Below, piece by piece: positions 33,534 to 41,699 of a stretch of DNA of 64,000 bases (the first letter of the stretch is position 1; each line of letters opens with the position of its first letter). The notes beneath the pieces are model-generated. The model was not told where the DNA came from and searched no databases. It saw only the letters and a list, made by a program, of their open reading frames with translations. The position numbers were made by a program, and so were the translations under genes. The DNA comes from DASUPK01 sp963728875 (lineage in GTDB: Bacteria; Actinomycetota; Thermoleophilia; Solirubrobacterales; 70-9): the NCBI GenBank assembly GCA_963728875.1, contig CAVSLJ010000003.1:124001-188000 (forward strand), written 5' to 3'.

Positions 33534-34942
33534 AGCGGGTAATGGTCACCGGCGGCAGCGGCTTCATCGGCTCGCACGTGGTGGACAAGCTCGCCGAGGC
33601 GGGCTTCGAGCCGCTGATCTACGACCTGCGGGAGTCTCCCCACCACGAGCCCGGCACGGTCGACACCGTCGTCGGCGACCTCTTCGACCACGAGACCCTC
33701 GTCGCCGCGATGGAGAAGTGCGAGGCGGTCGTCCACCTCGCCGCCTACGCGGACGTCGGCATCGTCGCCAAGGAGCCGGTCGAGGCAGAGGAGTGCAATT
33801 CGCGAGGGACGCTGGCGGTTCTCGAGGCCGCCCGGGCCACCGGCACGCGCGTCGTCTACGGCAGCACGATCTGGGTCTACGGCGCCTCCGGCAACGGACT
33901 GATCGACGAGGAGGCGCCACTCGGCCTGCCCGACCATCTCTACACGGCGAGCAAGCTGGCCGGCGAGATGTACTGCACCTCCTACGCCGAGCTGTACGAG
34001 GTGCCCTGCACCATCCTCCGCTTCGGAATCCCATACGGCCCGCGCGCCAGGCCCGCCGCGGTCATCCCGATCTTCGTCTCGAAGGCACTGAAGGGCGAGC
34101 CGCTGACGATCGCCGGCGACGGCCTGCAGACCCGCCGGTTCGTCTACGTCGAGGACCTGGCCGAGGGAGTCGTCGCCGGGCTCGAGCGAGGCGCCGAGAA
34201 TCGCGTCTACAACCTGGCCGGCGATGAGACCGTGACGATCCGCGAGCTCGCGGACGTCGTCTCCGACCTGATCGACGACACCGAGGTCATGCACACCCCT
34301 GGCCGCAACGGCGACTTCGGCGGCGCTGTGATCTCCAACGAACGGGCCGCCGAGGAGCTCGGCTGGCGCGCCACCACCCCGCTCCGTGAGGGCGTTCGCC
34401 GCTACCTCGCCTGGCTCGCTCCCGAGCGCGCCCCGGCACCGGAGCCCGAGCCCGTCCCGGTGCTCGAGGCGCCCGAGCCCGAGCCCGTGGCGGTCGCGCC
34501 CGTCGCCAAGATCACCGAGCTGCCGGGTTGGCCCAGCACCCCCGTCTCGGGCTGGCCCAGTGCGTGGGTCGTGGCGCTCGCCTGCGCGGCCGGGACGCTG
34601 ATCCCCTCCGCGCTCGCGTTCCGCACCGACGACTTCGGCACCGGCCAGGTCGGCTTCGTCGCGATCACCTGCCTGATCGCCATCCTCGCCAGCCTCAGCC
34701 TGCTGCCGCTCGGGGCCGGAGGAGTGCGTCCGGAGAGGGGCGGCGTCATCGCCGGCTGGCTGATCGCGGGCTTCGTGGTCCTGGAGACCCTCCCCTGGAC
34801 GCGCAACATCTTCAACCTCGGCATGCCCCACAAGGGCACCGTGGTCCTCACGGCTATGGGAGTCGCGATCGCGCTCGTGGTGGCGACAGCGGCAACGCGC
34901 TGGCGCGACGACGGGGAAACCGCCGCCGACACGATCAGCTAG
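33530..34942 (+). CDS. NAD-dependent epimerase fused to a C-terminal membrane domain
   Basis: 470 residues. Residues 1-300 are an extended SDR: TGGSGFIGSH Rossmann motif and catalytic YTASKLAGE, then GDGLQTRRFVYVEDLA. A Pro/Glu-rich linker (about 300-330) leads to three or four membrane helices in the last 130 residues. SDR sugar epimerases are normally soluble; the membrane part may tether it to the site of glycan assembly. Coupled to the aminotransferase upstream, so the two probably act on the same nucleotide sugar. Confidence 0.82.
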   Translation: MKRVMVTGGSGFIGSHVVDKLAEAGFEPLIYDLRESPHHEPGTVDTVVGDLFDHETLVAAMEKCEAVVHLAAYADVGIVAKEPVEAEECNSRGTLAVLEAARATGTRVVYGSTIWVYGASGNGLIDEEAPLGLPDHLYTASKLAGEMYCTSYAELYEVPCTILRFGIPYGPRARPAAVIPIFVSKALKGEPLTIAGDGLQTRRFVYVEDLAEGVVAGLERGAENRVYNLAGDETVTIRELADVVSDLIDDTEVMHTPGRNGDFGGAVISNERAAEELGWRATTPLREGVRRYLAWLAPERAPAPEPEPVPVLEAPEPEPVAVAPVAKITELPGWPSTPVSGWPSAWVVALACAAGTLIPSALAFRTDDFGTGQVGFVAITCLIAILASLSLLPLGAGGVRPERGGVIAGWLIAGFVVLETLPWTRNIFNLGMPHKGTVVLTAMGVAIALVVATAATRWRDDGETAADTIS

Positions 34943-35036
34943 CGGCACCCCATTTGCATGGAAAGCATCGGCTCCGGGCGAGATTCGGTGGGCGCCAGGC
35001 CGTCTCCTGCCGACCGAGCCCAGCGCCCAATGAGTC

Positions 35037-35504
35037 CTAGCCGATCAGATGGAAGACGAAGTCGAACTCCGTTCCTGCGGGATTGTGGTATTTGAGCTCC
35101 ATCTCGCCACGGGCGTTCCGGTACGCGCCCGTACCTCCGGTTATCGCCAGCACGGTGTTGCCCGTGTCGGAAAATGGGCCCTCGACCGTGATCTGCCCTG
35201 AGGGCAGGAACGTGGTCCAGTTGCATTCCCAGGACTGGCCCTCGACAGTACGCACGCAATATCCCTGGTCGCTGCCGACCGCGTGCGTATCGGCCGCGTT
35301 GTAGACGTCGTTCGCAAACGTGAGGATGTTCCCGGCGGCGTCTCCGGCCTCTCCGTTGGTGACGGCATCGGTGGTCGCATGCTCGACCACAGCGATCGTG
35401 TGACCGCCGCCCCGATGACCCTTGCTGTGGCCAGCGCTCGTGGTCACCGCTACCGCGAGCACGGCAGCGGACCCCAGTAGCGCGAGTGCGATTACCCGCT
35501 TCAT
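35037..35504 (-). CDS. Secreted allene-oxide-cyclase/dirigent-like barrel protein
   Basis: 155 residues from ATG 35504, with GGAGGT Shine-Dalgarno 4 bases upstream. Signal peptide of about 25 residues, His/Gly-rich linker, then an eight-strand barrel pattern with GNILTFANDVYN, the Cys pair CVRT/ECNWT, and the family hallmark ITGGTGAYRNARGEMEL. Plant relatives guide radical coupling or cyclise oxylipins; bacterial ones have no known function. Stands alone. Confidence 0.75.
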   Translation of the reverse strand: MKRVIALALLGSAAVLAVAVTTSAGHSKGHRGGGHTIAVVEHATTDAVTNGEAGDAAGNILTFANDVYNAADTHAVGSDQGYCVRTVEGQSWECNWTTFLPSGQITVEGPFSDTGNTVLAITGGTGAYRNARGEMELKYHNPAGTEFDFVFHLIG

Positions 35505-35642
35505 CTCTACCTCCTTGTCGTTGAGCCGGTAGTTGGGTGCCTTCAATGCGGTACCTGCTGACCCCGGCTCTCCTTGCCGCGTAGCGCCATGGAGACCATA
35601 TGCCCGATGACACCTGCTTTAGACGAAGAGCGCCACTTGAGA
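35505..35642. other. Intergenic gap, 138 bases
   Basis: Upstream region of the barrel-protein gene. No hairpin, repeat or convincing promoter was recognised. Confidence 0.4.
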
Positions 35643-36374
35643 TCACACGCCTGAGCGGTGAAGGCGGGGCACCAGGCCGCTCTGGGCCGCGACTGGCCTG
35701 AGCCCGGCCGAGCGGATCCGCTCCACCATCACCGGCAGCGCCGCGACCGTGGCGCGCCAGCAGCCCGGCTCGCTGTAGTGGTCGGCGTCGTGGAGCAGCA
35801 GGACGTCGCCGCCGTCCAGGTCGCGCGTCGCCTCGGCCGCGATCTCCATGGCGGGTCGGCCCGCTCGCCAATCGTGTCCCCAGCGCGACCAGAGCAGTGA
35901 CCGGAGCCCGCGCGCCTGGACCTCCACCATCCCGGGATAGCTGAAGATGCCGTACGGCGGGCGATAGACCTCCGGGCGCAGGCCCACGGCGTCCTCGATC
36001 ACGGCGATCGCGCGCTCCAGGTCCTCCACGAAGGTGCTCGGAGCCAGCCGCAGCATGTTGCGGTGTCTGTAGCCGTGAATTGCCGGAGCGTGTCCGGCCG
36101 CCACGATCTCGGCGGCGAGCGACGGATTGCGCTCGACCTGCTCGCCACAGAGGAAGAATGTGGCGGAGGCATCGGCGGCCGCCAGCGCCTCGAGCACCGC
36201 GGGGGTGCCCTCCGGGTGCGGGCCGTCATCGAAGGTGAGCGCGACGCCCACGGGATCGTCGATCCGGCGCGGCAGGCCGAGGACGTCGGCGACCGCCGGC
36301 ACGATCGGGGCGAGCGCCGGTGTCCACCAGGCGGCCGCCGCGGCGGCCGAGCCGATGAGGAGTCCCTTGCGGAT
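35643..36374 (-). CDS. Polysaccharide deacetylase (NodB/CE4 family)
   Basis: About 243 residues. CE4 motifs in order: TFDDGPHPEGT (catalytic base and metal Asp), HGYRHRNM (metal His pair), RPPYGIFSYP (Arg site), then DVLLLHDAD. It removes acetyl groups from a cell-surface or wall glycan. The N-terminus RKGLLIGSAAAAAAWW looks like a signal anchor, yet the codons before it contain no ATG, GTG or TTG. The first standard start is GTG 36302, which would lose the anchor. I mark the coding extent to the ATC at 36374 and treat the start as unresolved. Divergent from the transporter gene. Confidence 0.8.
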   Translation of the reverse strand: MRKGLLIGSAAAAAAWWTPALAPIVPAVADVLGLPRRIDDPVGVALTFDDGPHPEGTPAVLEALAAADASATFFLCGEQVERNPSLAAEIVAAGHAPAIHGYRHRNMLRLAPSTFVEDLERAIAVIEDAVGLRPEVYRPPYGIFSYPGMVEVQARGLRSLLWSRWGHDWRAGRPAMEIAAEATRDLDGGDVLLLHDADHYSEPGCWRATVAALPVMVERIRSAGLRPVAAQSGLVPRLHRSGV

Positions 36375-36392
36375 GGCAGGATGGTGCCACTG

Positions 36393-37280
36393 ATGGACGG
36401 GGAGCTCGCTCTCGGGTTCGGCCTGGCGCTCGCGGCAGCGTGCTGCTACGAGACCGGCTACGCGCTCCAGGCGATCGAGGCGCGCAAGGCCCCGGCCGAG
36501 CGGGCACTGAAACCCTCGCTGATGACCCACCTGTTGCGGCGTCCGCTCTGGGTCGGTGCGACAGCGCTGTCGCTGCTCGGCTGGCCGCTCCAGATCGTCG
36601 CCCTGGCACATGCGCCCCTGACCCTCGTCCAGCCGACGCTCGCCCTCGGGCTGCTGCTGTTGCTCGTGCTCGGCGTGCGGATCCTCGGCGAGCACGTGGG
36701 GACACGGGAGATCGCCGCGGTCGTCCTGATCATCGCCTCGGTCGGCGTCTTCGCCTGGGCGGCACCGCGCGAGCCCGGCGAGGTCGAGCGCAGTGCGGGC
36801 CTCGTCATCGCCCTGGCTCTCCTCGCCGCGGCGACGATTCTCCCCTACGCGATCGGGATGCTCGGGCGCCGCACCTACCCCATGCTGCTGCTGGTCGCGA
36901 GCGCCGGGGCGGCCGACGGGATGGCAGCCTTCGTCGCCAAGATCGTCGCCCAGGACGCCTCCGAAGGGGCCCTGCTCGCAGTGGCGGCCTGGGCCGCGCT
37001 GGTTGCGGCGGTGGTGATCGTCGGAGTGATCAGCGAGTCGACGGCACTCCAGAAGTTCGCGGCCACGCGCGTCGCCCCCACCGTGCTCGTCATGCAGATC
37101 GTGATCCCGGTTGTGCTCGCGCCGCTGGTCGGCGGCGAGGGCTGGAGCAACACGCCGCTGGGAGGGGCGGTGCTGGTGGGCGCCCTGGTGACCGTCGCGC
37201 TAGGCGCCGGCCTCCTGGCCAGCTCTCCCGCGGTCGCCCAGCTCGCTGTCGGCGAGGCCGGGGAGGCCGAGGACGGCTGA
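36393..37280 (+). CDS. DMT/EamA-like multi-pass membrane transporter
   Basis: About 295 residues with nine or ten hydrophobic helices and the EamA-type internal symmetry; motifs CCYETGYALQAIEARK near the start and LGVRILGEHVGTREI mid-protein. Family members move metabolites or drugs; substrate unknown. ATG 36381 is an alternative start. Its last 81 bases overlap, tail to tail, the coding end of the glycosyltransferase on the other strand. Confidence 0.75.
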   Translation: MDGELALGFGLALAAACCYETGYALQAIEARKAPAERALKPSLMTHLLRRPLWVGATALSLLGWPLQIVALAHAPLTLVQPTLALGLLLLLVLGVRILGEHVGTREIAAVVLIIASVGVFAWAAPREPGEVERSAGLVIALALLAAATILPYAIGMLGRRTYPMLLLVASAGAADGMAAFVAKIVAQDASEGALLAVAAWAALVAAVVIVGVISESTALQKFAATRVAPTVLVMQIVIPVVLAPLVGGEGWSNTPLGGAVLVGALVTVALGAGLLASSPAVAQLAVGEAGEAEDG

Positions 37281-38333
37281 GGCCGCCGTCGGCAGCCGGG
37301 CGAAGGAGTCGTCCGGCGTGCCGCTCGCCCCGAGGGCTCGCACCAGCGCCTCCCCCAGCTCACGCCGCGATCCGGCCACCTCGGCCAGTCCGAAGCGCTC
37401 GAACGCCGCGTTGTTGACCCGCACGTGACCGAGACCCCATCCATAGGAGACGACGCCGCAGCCCTCCATCAGCGCCTCGAGCACCGTCAGGCCGGCGGTG
37501 GAGTGGACGAGCACGTCGGCGGCCGCGAACCAGTCGGGCATCCGCTCGGTGAAGCCCTCGGTCCTGACCCGTGGCTCGTCGGAGAAGTGCCGGGCCAGCT
37601 CGGCCCGCAGCCCCTCGTTCCGCCCGCAGAGACAGACGACGGTCGCGTTCGGAATCCCCAGCGCCTCCTCGGCCGCGCCCTCCAGGTCGCCCACGGCCCA
37701 GCCGCCACCCGACACGATCACCATCGGGCCCTCGGCCGGCAACCCGAGCTGCCGGCGGGCATCGGCCTGGCTGCGCGGCTCGTAGAAGCGCTCATCGGTG
37801 AGCCCGCGCACGCAGCGCACATCCGCACCTGGGGCGATCTGCCTGACCTCCTCGGCCGATTCGGGATGCGTGATCAGGTGGAGATCGACGCCGGGGTGCG
37901 CCCAGTAGCGCAGCGCCGCCAGGTCGGTGATCGCCGAGACGACGGGGGCGTCGATCCTCCCCTTGCTCCTCAGGGCACCGAGCACCTCGGTCGTCCCGGG
38001 ATACGTCGAGACGACGACGTCGGGCCCCCTCTCCAACACCGCCCTGCGGATCGACCTCGCCGCCAGCCACTGGGTCAGGTGCCCGGCGAACCACCGCGTC
38101 GGGCGCACGTCGGTGATCAGGCGGTAGGAGAGATCGAACAGCCGGCTCCCCAACCTGGAGTGAAAGCGTGAGCTGTCCATGACGAGCCGCCTCGTCAGCC
38201 AACCGACCACGGCCAGGGAGTCGACGATCTCGATCTCTGCGTCCGGCGCCTCGCGTTCTATTCCCTCGGCGAGCACGCGGGCTGGCAGGTCGTGGCCCTC
38301 CCCGATGGAGGCGCTGAAGATCAGGACCTTCAA
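37200..38333 (-). CDS. MGDG-synthase-like glycosyltransferase (GT28-type)
   Basis: 377 residues, GT-B fold. N-terminal FSASIGEGHDLPAR matches the glycine/His loop of diacylglycerol glycosyltransferases (MGDG synthase and UgtP); the C-terminal donor site contains VIVSGGGWAVGDLE and HSTAGLTVLEAL. It likely glycosylates a membrane lipid from a UDP-sugar. The ATG overlaps the DUF6328 stop, making a three-gene operon with the DUF47 gene. Confidence 0.8.
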   Translation of the reverse strand: MKVLIFSASIGEGHDLPARVLAEGIEREAPDAEIEIVDSLAVVGWLTRRLVMDSSRFHSRLGSRLFDLSYRLITDVRPTRWFAGHLTQWLAARSIRRAVLERGPDVVVSTYPGTTEVLGALRSKGRIDAPVVSAITDLAALRYWAHPGVDLHLITHPESAEEVRQIAPGADVRCVRGLTDERFYEPRSQADARRQLGLPAEGPMVIVSGGGWAVGDLEGAAEEALGIPNATVVCLCGRNEGLRAELARHFSDEPRVRTEGFTERMPDWFAAADVLVHSTAGLTVLEALMEGCGVVSYGWGLGHVRVNNAAFERFGLAEVAGSRRELGEALVRALGASGTPDDSFARLPTAASAVLGLPGLADSELGDRGRAGQEAGA

Positions 38334-38806
38334 CGCGGCGGGAGCTTCTGCCTGCGCCGCAGCGGCCCCACGTACCAGAATCCGGCATACGCGAGCGCCA
38401 TCACGATCGTGCTGATCACCGCGGTGGTGGTGCCGAAGATGAAGTCGCTGATCAGCGCGATCGCCCCGGTCATCCCGATCGCCAGGAGGAGAAGGCCGAT
38501 CAGCGAGAGCGTGTTGGAGATCGTGACGATGAATTCCTTCTGCTGGCGGCGGAAGAGAATGCGGTGGCCGGCCGTGGGGGCGACCAGCATCACCGTGGCC
38601 AGCGCGACCGTGATCAGCACGCCGAAGTAGAGCTTCTGATCGAAGCTGCTCAGGTCCTCGAACCGCTGCGTGAACGGGACCGTGAGCAGGAAGGCGAAGA
38701 GGACCTGGACTCCGGGAAGCGCCACCCGCAGCTCCTGGAGCAGGTCCGAGAGGTTTCGATCGGCGCGCTCCTCCTCGGACTCCTGGCGGCCGCTGTCGCC
38801 GGCCAT
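38330..38806 (-). CDS. DUF6328 membrane protein
   Basis: 158 residues, four membrane helices with the family segments ELRVALPGVQVLFAFLLTVPF and QRFEDLSSFDQKLYF. Actinobacterial family of unknown function. Its ATG directly follows the DUF47 stop codon and its own stop overlaps the glycosyltransferase start. Confidence 0.8.
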   Translation of the reverse strand: MAGDSGRQESEEERADRNLSDLLQELRVALPGVQVLFAFLLTVPFTQRFEDLSSFDQKLYFGVLITVALATVMLVAPTAGHRILFRRQQKEFIVTISNTLSLIGLLLLAIGMTGAIALISDFIFGTTTAVISTIVMALAYAGFWYVGPLRRRQKLPPR

Positions 38807-39427
38807 CTAGGAGTGCTTTACGGCGATCGCCTCGATCTTGTGCGCCGCCGTCTCCGTCGAGTCGATGGCGCGCTCGAGCAGGCCGAAGATGTCCTTCCAG
38901 CGGATCACCACCATCGGGTCGATCCCGTTCGAGAACAGCGAGGCGAGCGCCTCGCGCCAGACCCTGTCCCCCTCGTTCTCGAGACGGTGGATCTCAACCC
39001 AGTAGCGCTCCAGGTCGCTGAAGCCCCGCAGGTCGTTGAGCAGCCCCGAAACCTGCTCGCACGACTGGGCGAGGACGTTGGAGAGGACGTGGGCCTGCTC
39101 CATCGGGGCCTCGATCGCGAACAGGCCCATGAAGTCCGCGGCCTCCTCGATGTCGTCGATGATGTCGTCGAGCTGGGTCGCAAGCGCGTAGACGTCCGCG
39201 CTGTCGAGCCCTTTCGGGGGATCGAGGTTCAGCCGGCGGACGATCTCCTGTGTGATCCGGTCGCCCTCCTGCTCGGCCTTGAGGATGTCCCGGGCCACAC
39301 CGCTGTCCTCCGGCCAGGTGTCGAACATGTGCTCCAGCAGCTTCGCCCCCCGCAGGATGTTGGCGCCGGCCTCGGCGAGCGCATCGAAATAGACCGAATC
39401 CCTGCTTGTCGCCGAGCGAAGGGGCAC
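38807..39427 (-). CDS. DUF47 (PhoU-like) phosphate-transport accessory protein
   Basis: 206 residues, all-helical, repeated E/D-rich metal sites of the PhoU fold: HMFDTWPEDSGVARDI, EQEGDRITQEIVRRL, LDDIIDDIEEAADF and the second-half copy ENEGDRVWREAL. Such proteins usually accompany Pit-type phosphate transporters, but none is adjacent. GTG start set by TAGCTT 8 bases upstream. Next upstream gene is ppk1, so a phosphate context remains. Confidence 0.88.
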   Translation of the reverse strand: MPLRSATSRDSVYFDALAEAGANILRGAKLLEHMFDTWPEDSGVARDILKAEQEGDRITQEIVRRLNLDPPKGLDSADVYALATQLDDIIDDIEEAADFMGLFAIEAPMEQAHVLSNVLAQSCEQVSGLLNDLRGFSDLERYWVEIHRLENEGDRVWREALASLFSNGIDPMVVIRWKDIFGLLERAIDSTETAAHKIEAIAVKHS

Positions 39428-39435
39428 CTGAGGCC

Positions 39436-39441
39436 AAGCTA
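39436..39441 (-). promoter_or_regulatory. -10 box of leaderless DUF47 operon
   Basis: TAGCTT on the minus strand, 8 bases before GTG 39427. Confidence 0.55.
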
Positions 39442-39460
39442 CCAGAGGGCCAGACACAAA

Positions 39461-39481
39461 CGGCGGTCACGCGAACCGCCG
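39461..39481 (-). terminator. Terminator-like hairpin after ppk1
   Basis: CGGCGGT, 7-base loop, ACCGCCG on either strand, 7 bases past the ppk1 stop, followed on the minus strand by a T-rich GTTTGTGT. It separates ppk1 from the DUF47 operon. Confidence 0.6.
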
Positions 39482-39488
39482 CCCGGAG

Positions 39489-41678
39489 CTAGCCACTGAC
39501 GACGGCGGCCTCCTCGGCGCGCCGTGCGTGACGCTCCATCAGCTCGGCCTGAATGCTGCGCGGCGGGTCACCGTTGGTCGTACGCCGCGACCAGACCCCG
39601 TCGCTGCCGAGCTCCCAGGCATTGGTGTTGTCGGCGAAGGCGCGGTCCAGGGCATCGGTGAGCTGATCGCGGTTCGCGGGATCCTCGACCGGCGTGACCA
39701 GCTCCACGCGGTTGTAGAGGTTCCGGGGCATCAGGTCGGCGGAGCCGATCAGGATCCGGGTCTCGTCCGACCGCTCGAACGAGTAGATCCGCGAGTGCTC
39801 GAGAAACCGTCCGACGACCGACACGACCCGGATGTTCTCGGACACGCCCCGCACGCCCGGGCGCAGCGCGCAGATGCCGCGGACGTTCAGGTCGACCTCG
39901 ACTCCGGCCTGCGAGGCACGGTAGAGCGCCCGGATGCAGGGCGGGTCGAGCAGCGAGTTCATCTTCATCCGGATCCGGGCCGGATGCTCGGGTGAATGCG
40001 CCTCGATCGTCCGCTCGATCTCGCCGACGATCCCTTCCTTGAGGTTGAACGGCGCGAGCAGCACCTTCTGATAGCCGGAGGGGCGCGCGTAGCCCGTCAG
40101 GTAGTTGAACATCTCCGCGATGTCCTCACCCACCACCGGGTCCGCCGTGAACAGGCCGAAGTCGGTGTAGATCCGGGCGGTCTTCGGGTTGTAGTTGCCC
40201 GTTCCGATGTGGACGTAGTTGCGGACGCCGTCGCCCTCGCGGCGGGCCACCAGGATGCACTTGACGTGCGTCTTCAGGCCGGGGATGCCGTAGACGACGT
40301 GCACGCCCGCCTCCTCCAGCGCCCTGGCCCAGCGGATGTTGGCGCTCTCGTCGAAGCGGGCCTTGAGCTCAACCAGGCAGACGGCCTGCTTGCCGCGCTC
40401 CGAGGCCTCGATCAGCCCCGGGACGAGCGGGGAGTCGGCGCTCGTCCGGTAGACCGTCTGCTTGATCGCGAGGACGTTGGGGTCCTCGACGGCCTGGCGG
40501 ACGAACCGCTCGACCGAGCTGCCGAAGGAGTCATAGGGATGGTGAACGAGGATGTCGCCTTGGCGCATCGCGCCGAAGACGTCGACCTCGCGATGCGTCC
40601 GGCTGCCCTGCTGGAGCTGTGCGGGCGTCACGCCCTTCCAGGGCGGGTAGCGAAGCTCCCGGAATCCCTGGATGGAGAAGATGTCGGTGAGATCGTCGAG
40701 GCCGAGCAGGCCCGGACTCTCGTAGACCTGGACCGGGTCGATCTCCATCGCCTCGACCAGCTGGTCCAGAAGGCGGGGTTCCATCTCGGGAGCGACCTCC
40801 AAGCGCACGACCTCGCCGAAGCGGCGGCGGCGGACCTCCTCCTCGACGGCGAGGAGCAGGTCGTCGGCCTCGTCCGAGACGTCGTAGTCGGTGTCCCGGG
40901 TGACGCGGAACATCGACTGATGGACGATCTCCATGCCCGGGAAGAGATCGTCGAGGTTCGCCGCGATCACGTCCTCTAGCGGGACGAAGGTGAGCCCGTC
41001 GCCGATCGAGAGAAAGCGCCGCAGGAGCTCCTTCGGCACCTTGACCCGAGCGGCGACCTCCTCGTCCTTCTCGGGATTCCGCAGCAGCACGCCCCAGTTC
41101 AGGGAGAGGTTCGAGATGTACGGGAACGGCCGGCCACGGCCGATCACCAGCGGCGTCAGCGCCGGGAAGACCTGGCTGGTGAAGAGGTGCTCGACCTCCT
41201 CGCGCTCGGCCGCGTTGGCATCCGAGAGGGAGAGGATGCGAACGCCGTGCTCGGCGAGGGCCGGGCGAATCTCCTCCGCGTAGCAGCGCCCGAGCCGGGC
41301 CCGCAGCTCGATCGTCCGCTGGCGGAGCACCTCAATGACGTCGGCCGCGGACATCGCGTCGGCGCCGCGCGCGTCGATCTTCGACTCCATCTGGTCGTGC
41401 AGGCCGGCCACGCGGACCATGAAGAACTCGTCGAGGTTGTCCTCGTAGATCGCCGCGAAGTTGACCCGCTCGAGCAGCGGGACGCGTGGATCCTCGGCGA
41501 GCTGCAGGACCCGGTCGTTGAAGTCGAGCCAGGAGAGCTCGCGGTTGAAGTAGAGGGAGGGATCCGAAAGGTCAGGCTCGGACGCGCTGGTCCGTACGAC
41601 GTCGGGCGTAATCGTGGCGCCGCCTTCGGCGGCGGGACCGGTCGACTCCGTCGTCCGCTGGGCGAGCTCGTCGGTCAC
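39489..41678 (-). CDS. ppk1: Polyphosphate kinase 1
   Basis: 729 residues. It reversibly polymerises the gamma-phosphate of ATP into polyphosphate. N-domain ELSWLDFNDRVLQLAED, then FAAIYEDNLDEFFMVRVAGL; catalytic half with the phosphorylated His region YVHIGTGNYNPKTARIYTD and the second phospholipase-D-like site RILIGSADLMPRNLYNRVE. GTG start with TAAGGT 6 bases upstream. It follows the PHP-glycosyltransferase gene on the same strand. Confidence 0.96.
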   Translation of the reverse strand: MTDELAQRTTESTGPAAEGGATITPDVVRTSASEPDLSDPSLYFNRELSWLDFNDRVLQLAEDPRVPLLERVNFAAIYEDNLDEFFMVRVAGLHDQMESKIDARGADAMSAADVIEVLRQRTIELRARLGRCYAEEIRPALAEHGVRILSLSDANAAEREEVEHLFTSQVFPALTPLVIGRGRPFPYISNLSLNWGVLLRNPEKDEEVAARVKVPKELLRRFLSIGDGLTFVPLEDVIAANLDDLFPGMEIVHQSMFRVTRDTDYDVSDEADDLLLAVEEEVRRRRFGEVVRLEVAPEMEPRLLDQLVEAMEIDPVQVYESPGLLGLDDLTDIFSIQGFRELRYPPWKGVTPAQLQQGSRTHREVDVFGAMRQGDILVHHPYDSFGSSVERFVRQAVEDPNVLAIKQTVYRTSADSPLVPGLIEASERGKQAVCLVELKARFDESANIRWARALEEAGVHVVYGIPGLKTHVKCILVARREGDGVRNYVHIGTGNYNPKTARIYTDFGLFTADPVVGEDIAEMFNYLTGYARPSGYQKVLLAPFNLKEGIVGEIERTIEAHSPEHPARIRMKMNSLLDPPCIRALYRASQAGVEVDLNVRGICALRPGVRGVSENIRVVSVVGRFLEHSRIYSFERSDETRILIGSADLMPRNLYNRVELVTPVEDPANRDQLTDALDRAFADNTNAWELGSDGVWSRRTTNGDPPRSIQAELMERHARRAEEAAVVSG

Positions 41679-41684
41679 ACCCAG

Positions 41685-41690
41685 ACCTTA
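41685..41690 (-). promoter_or_regulatory. -10 box of leaderless ppk1 transcript
   Basis: TAAGGT on the minus strand, 6 bases before GTG 41678, in the 21-base gap after the PHP-glycosyltransferase gene. Confidence 0.6.
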
Positions 41691-41699
41691 GAGGGTCTA

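Noticed and set aside
35656..35680. A possible fourth copy of the dispersed repeat (CCAGGCCGCTC)
   Set aside because: Only 11 bases match and they lie within the coding end of the deacetylase gene.
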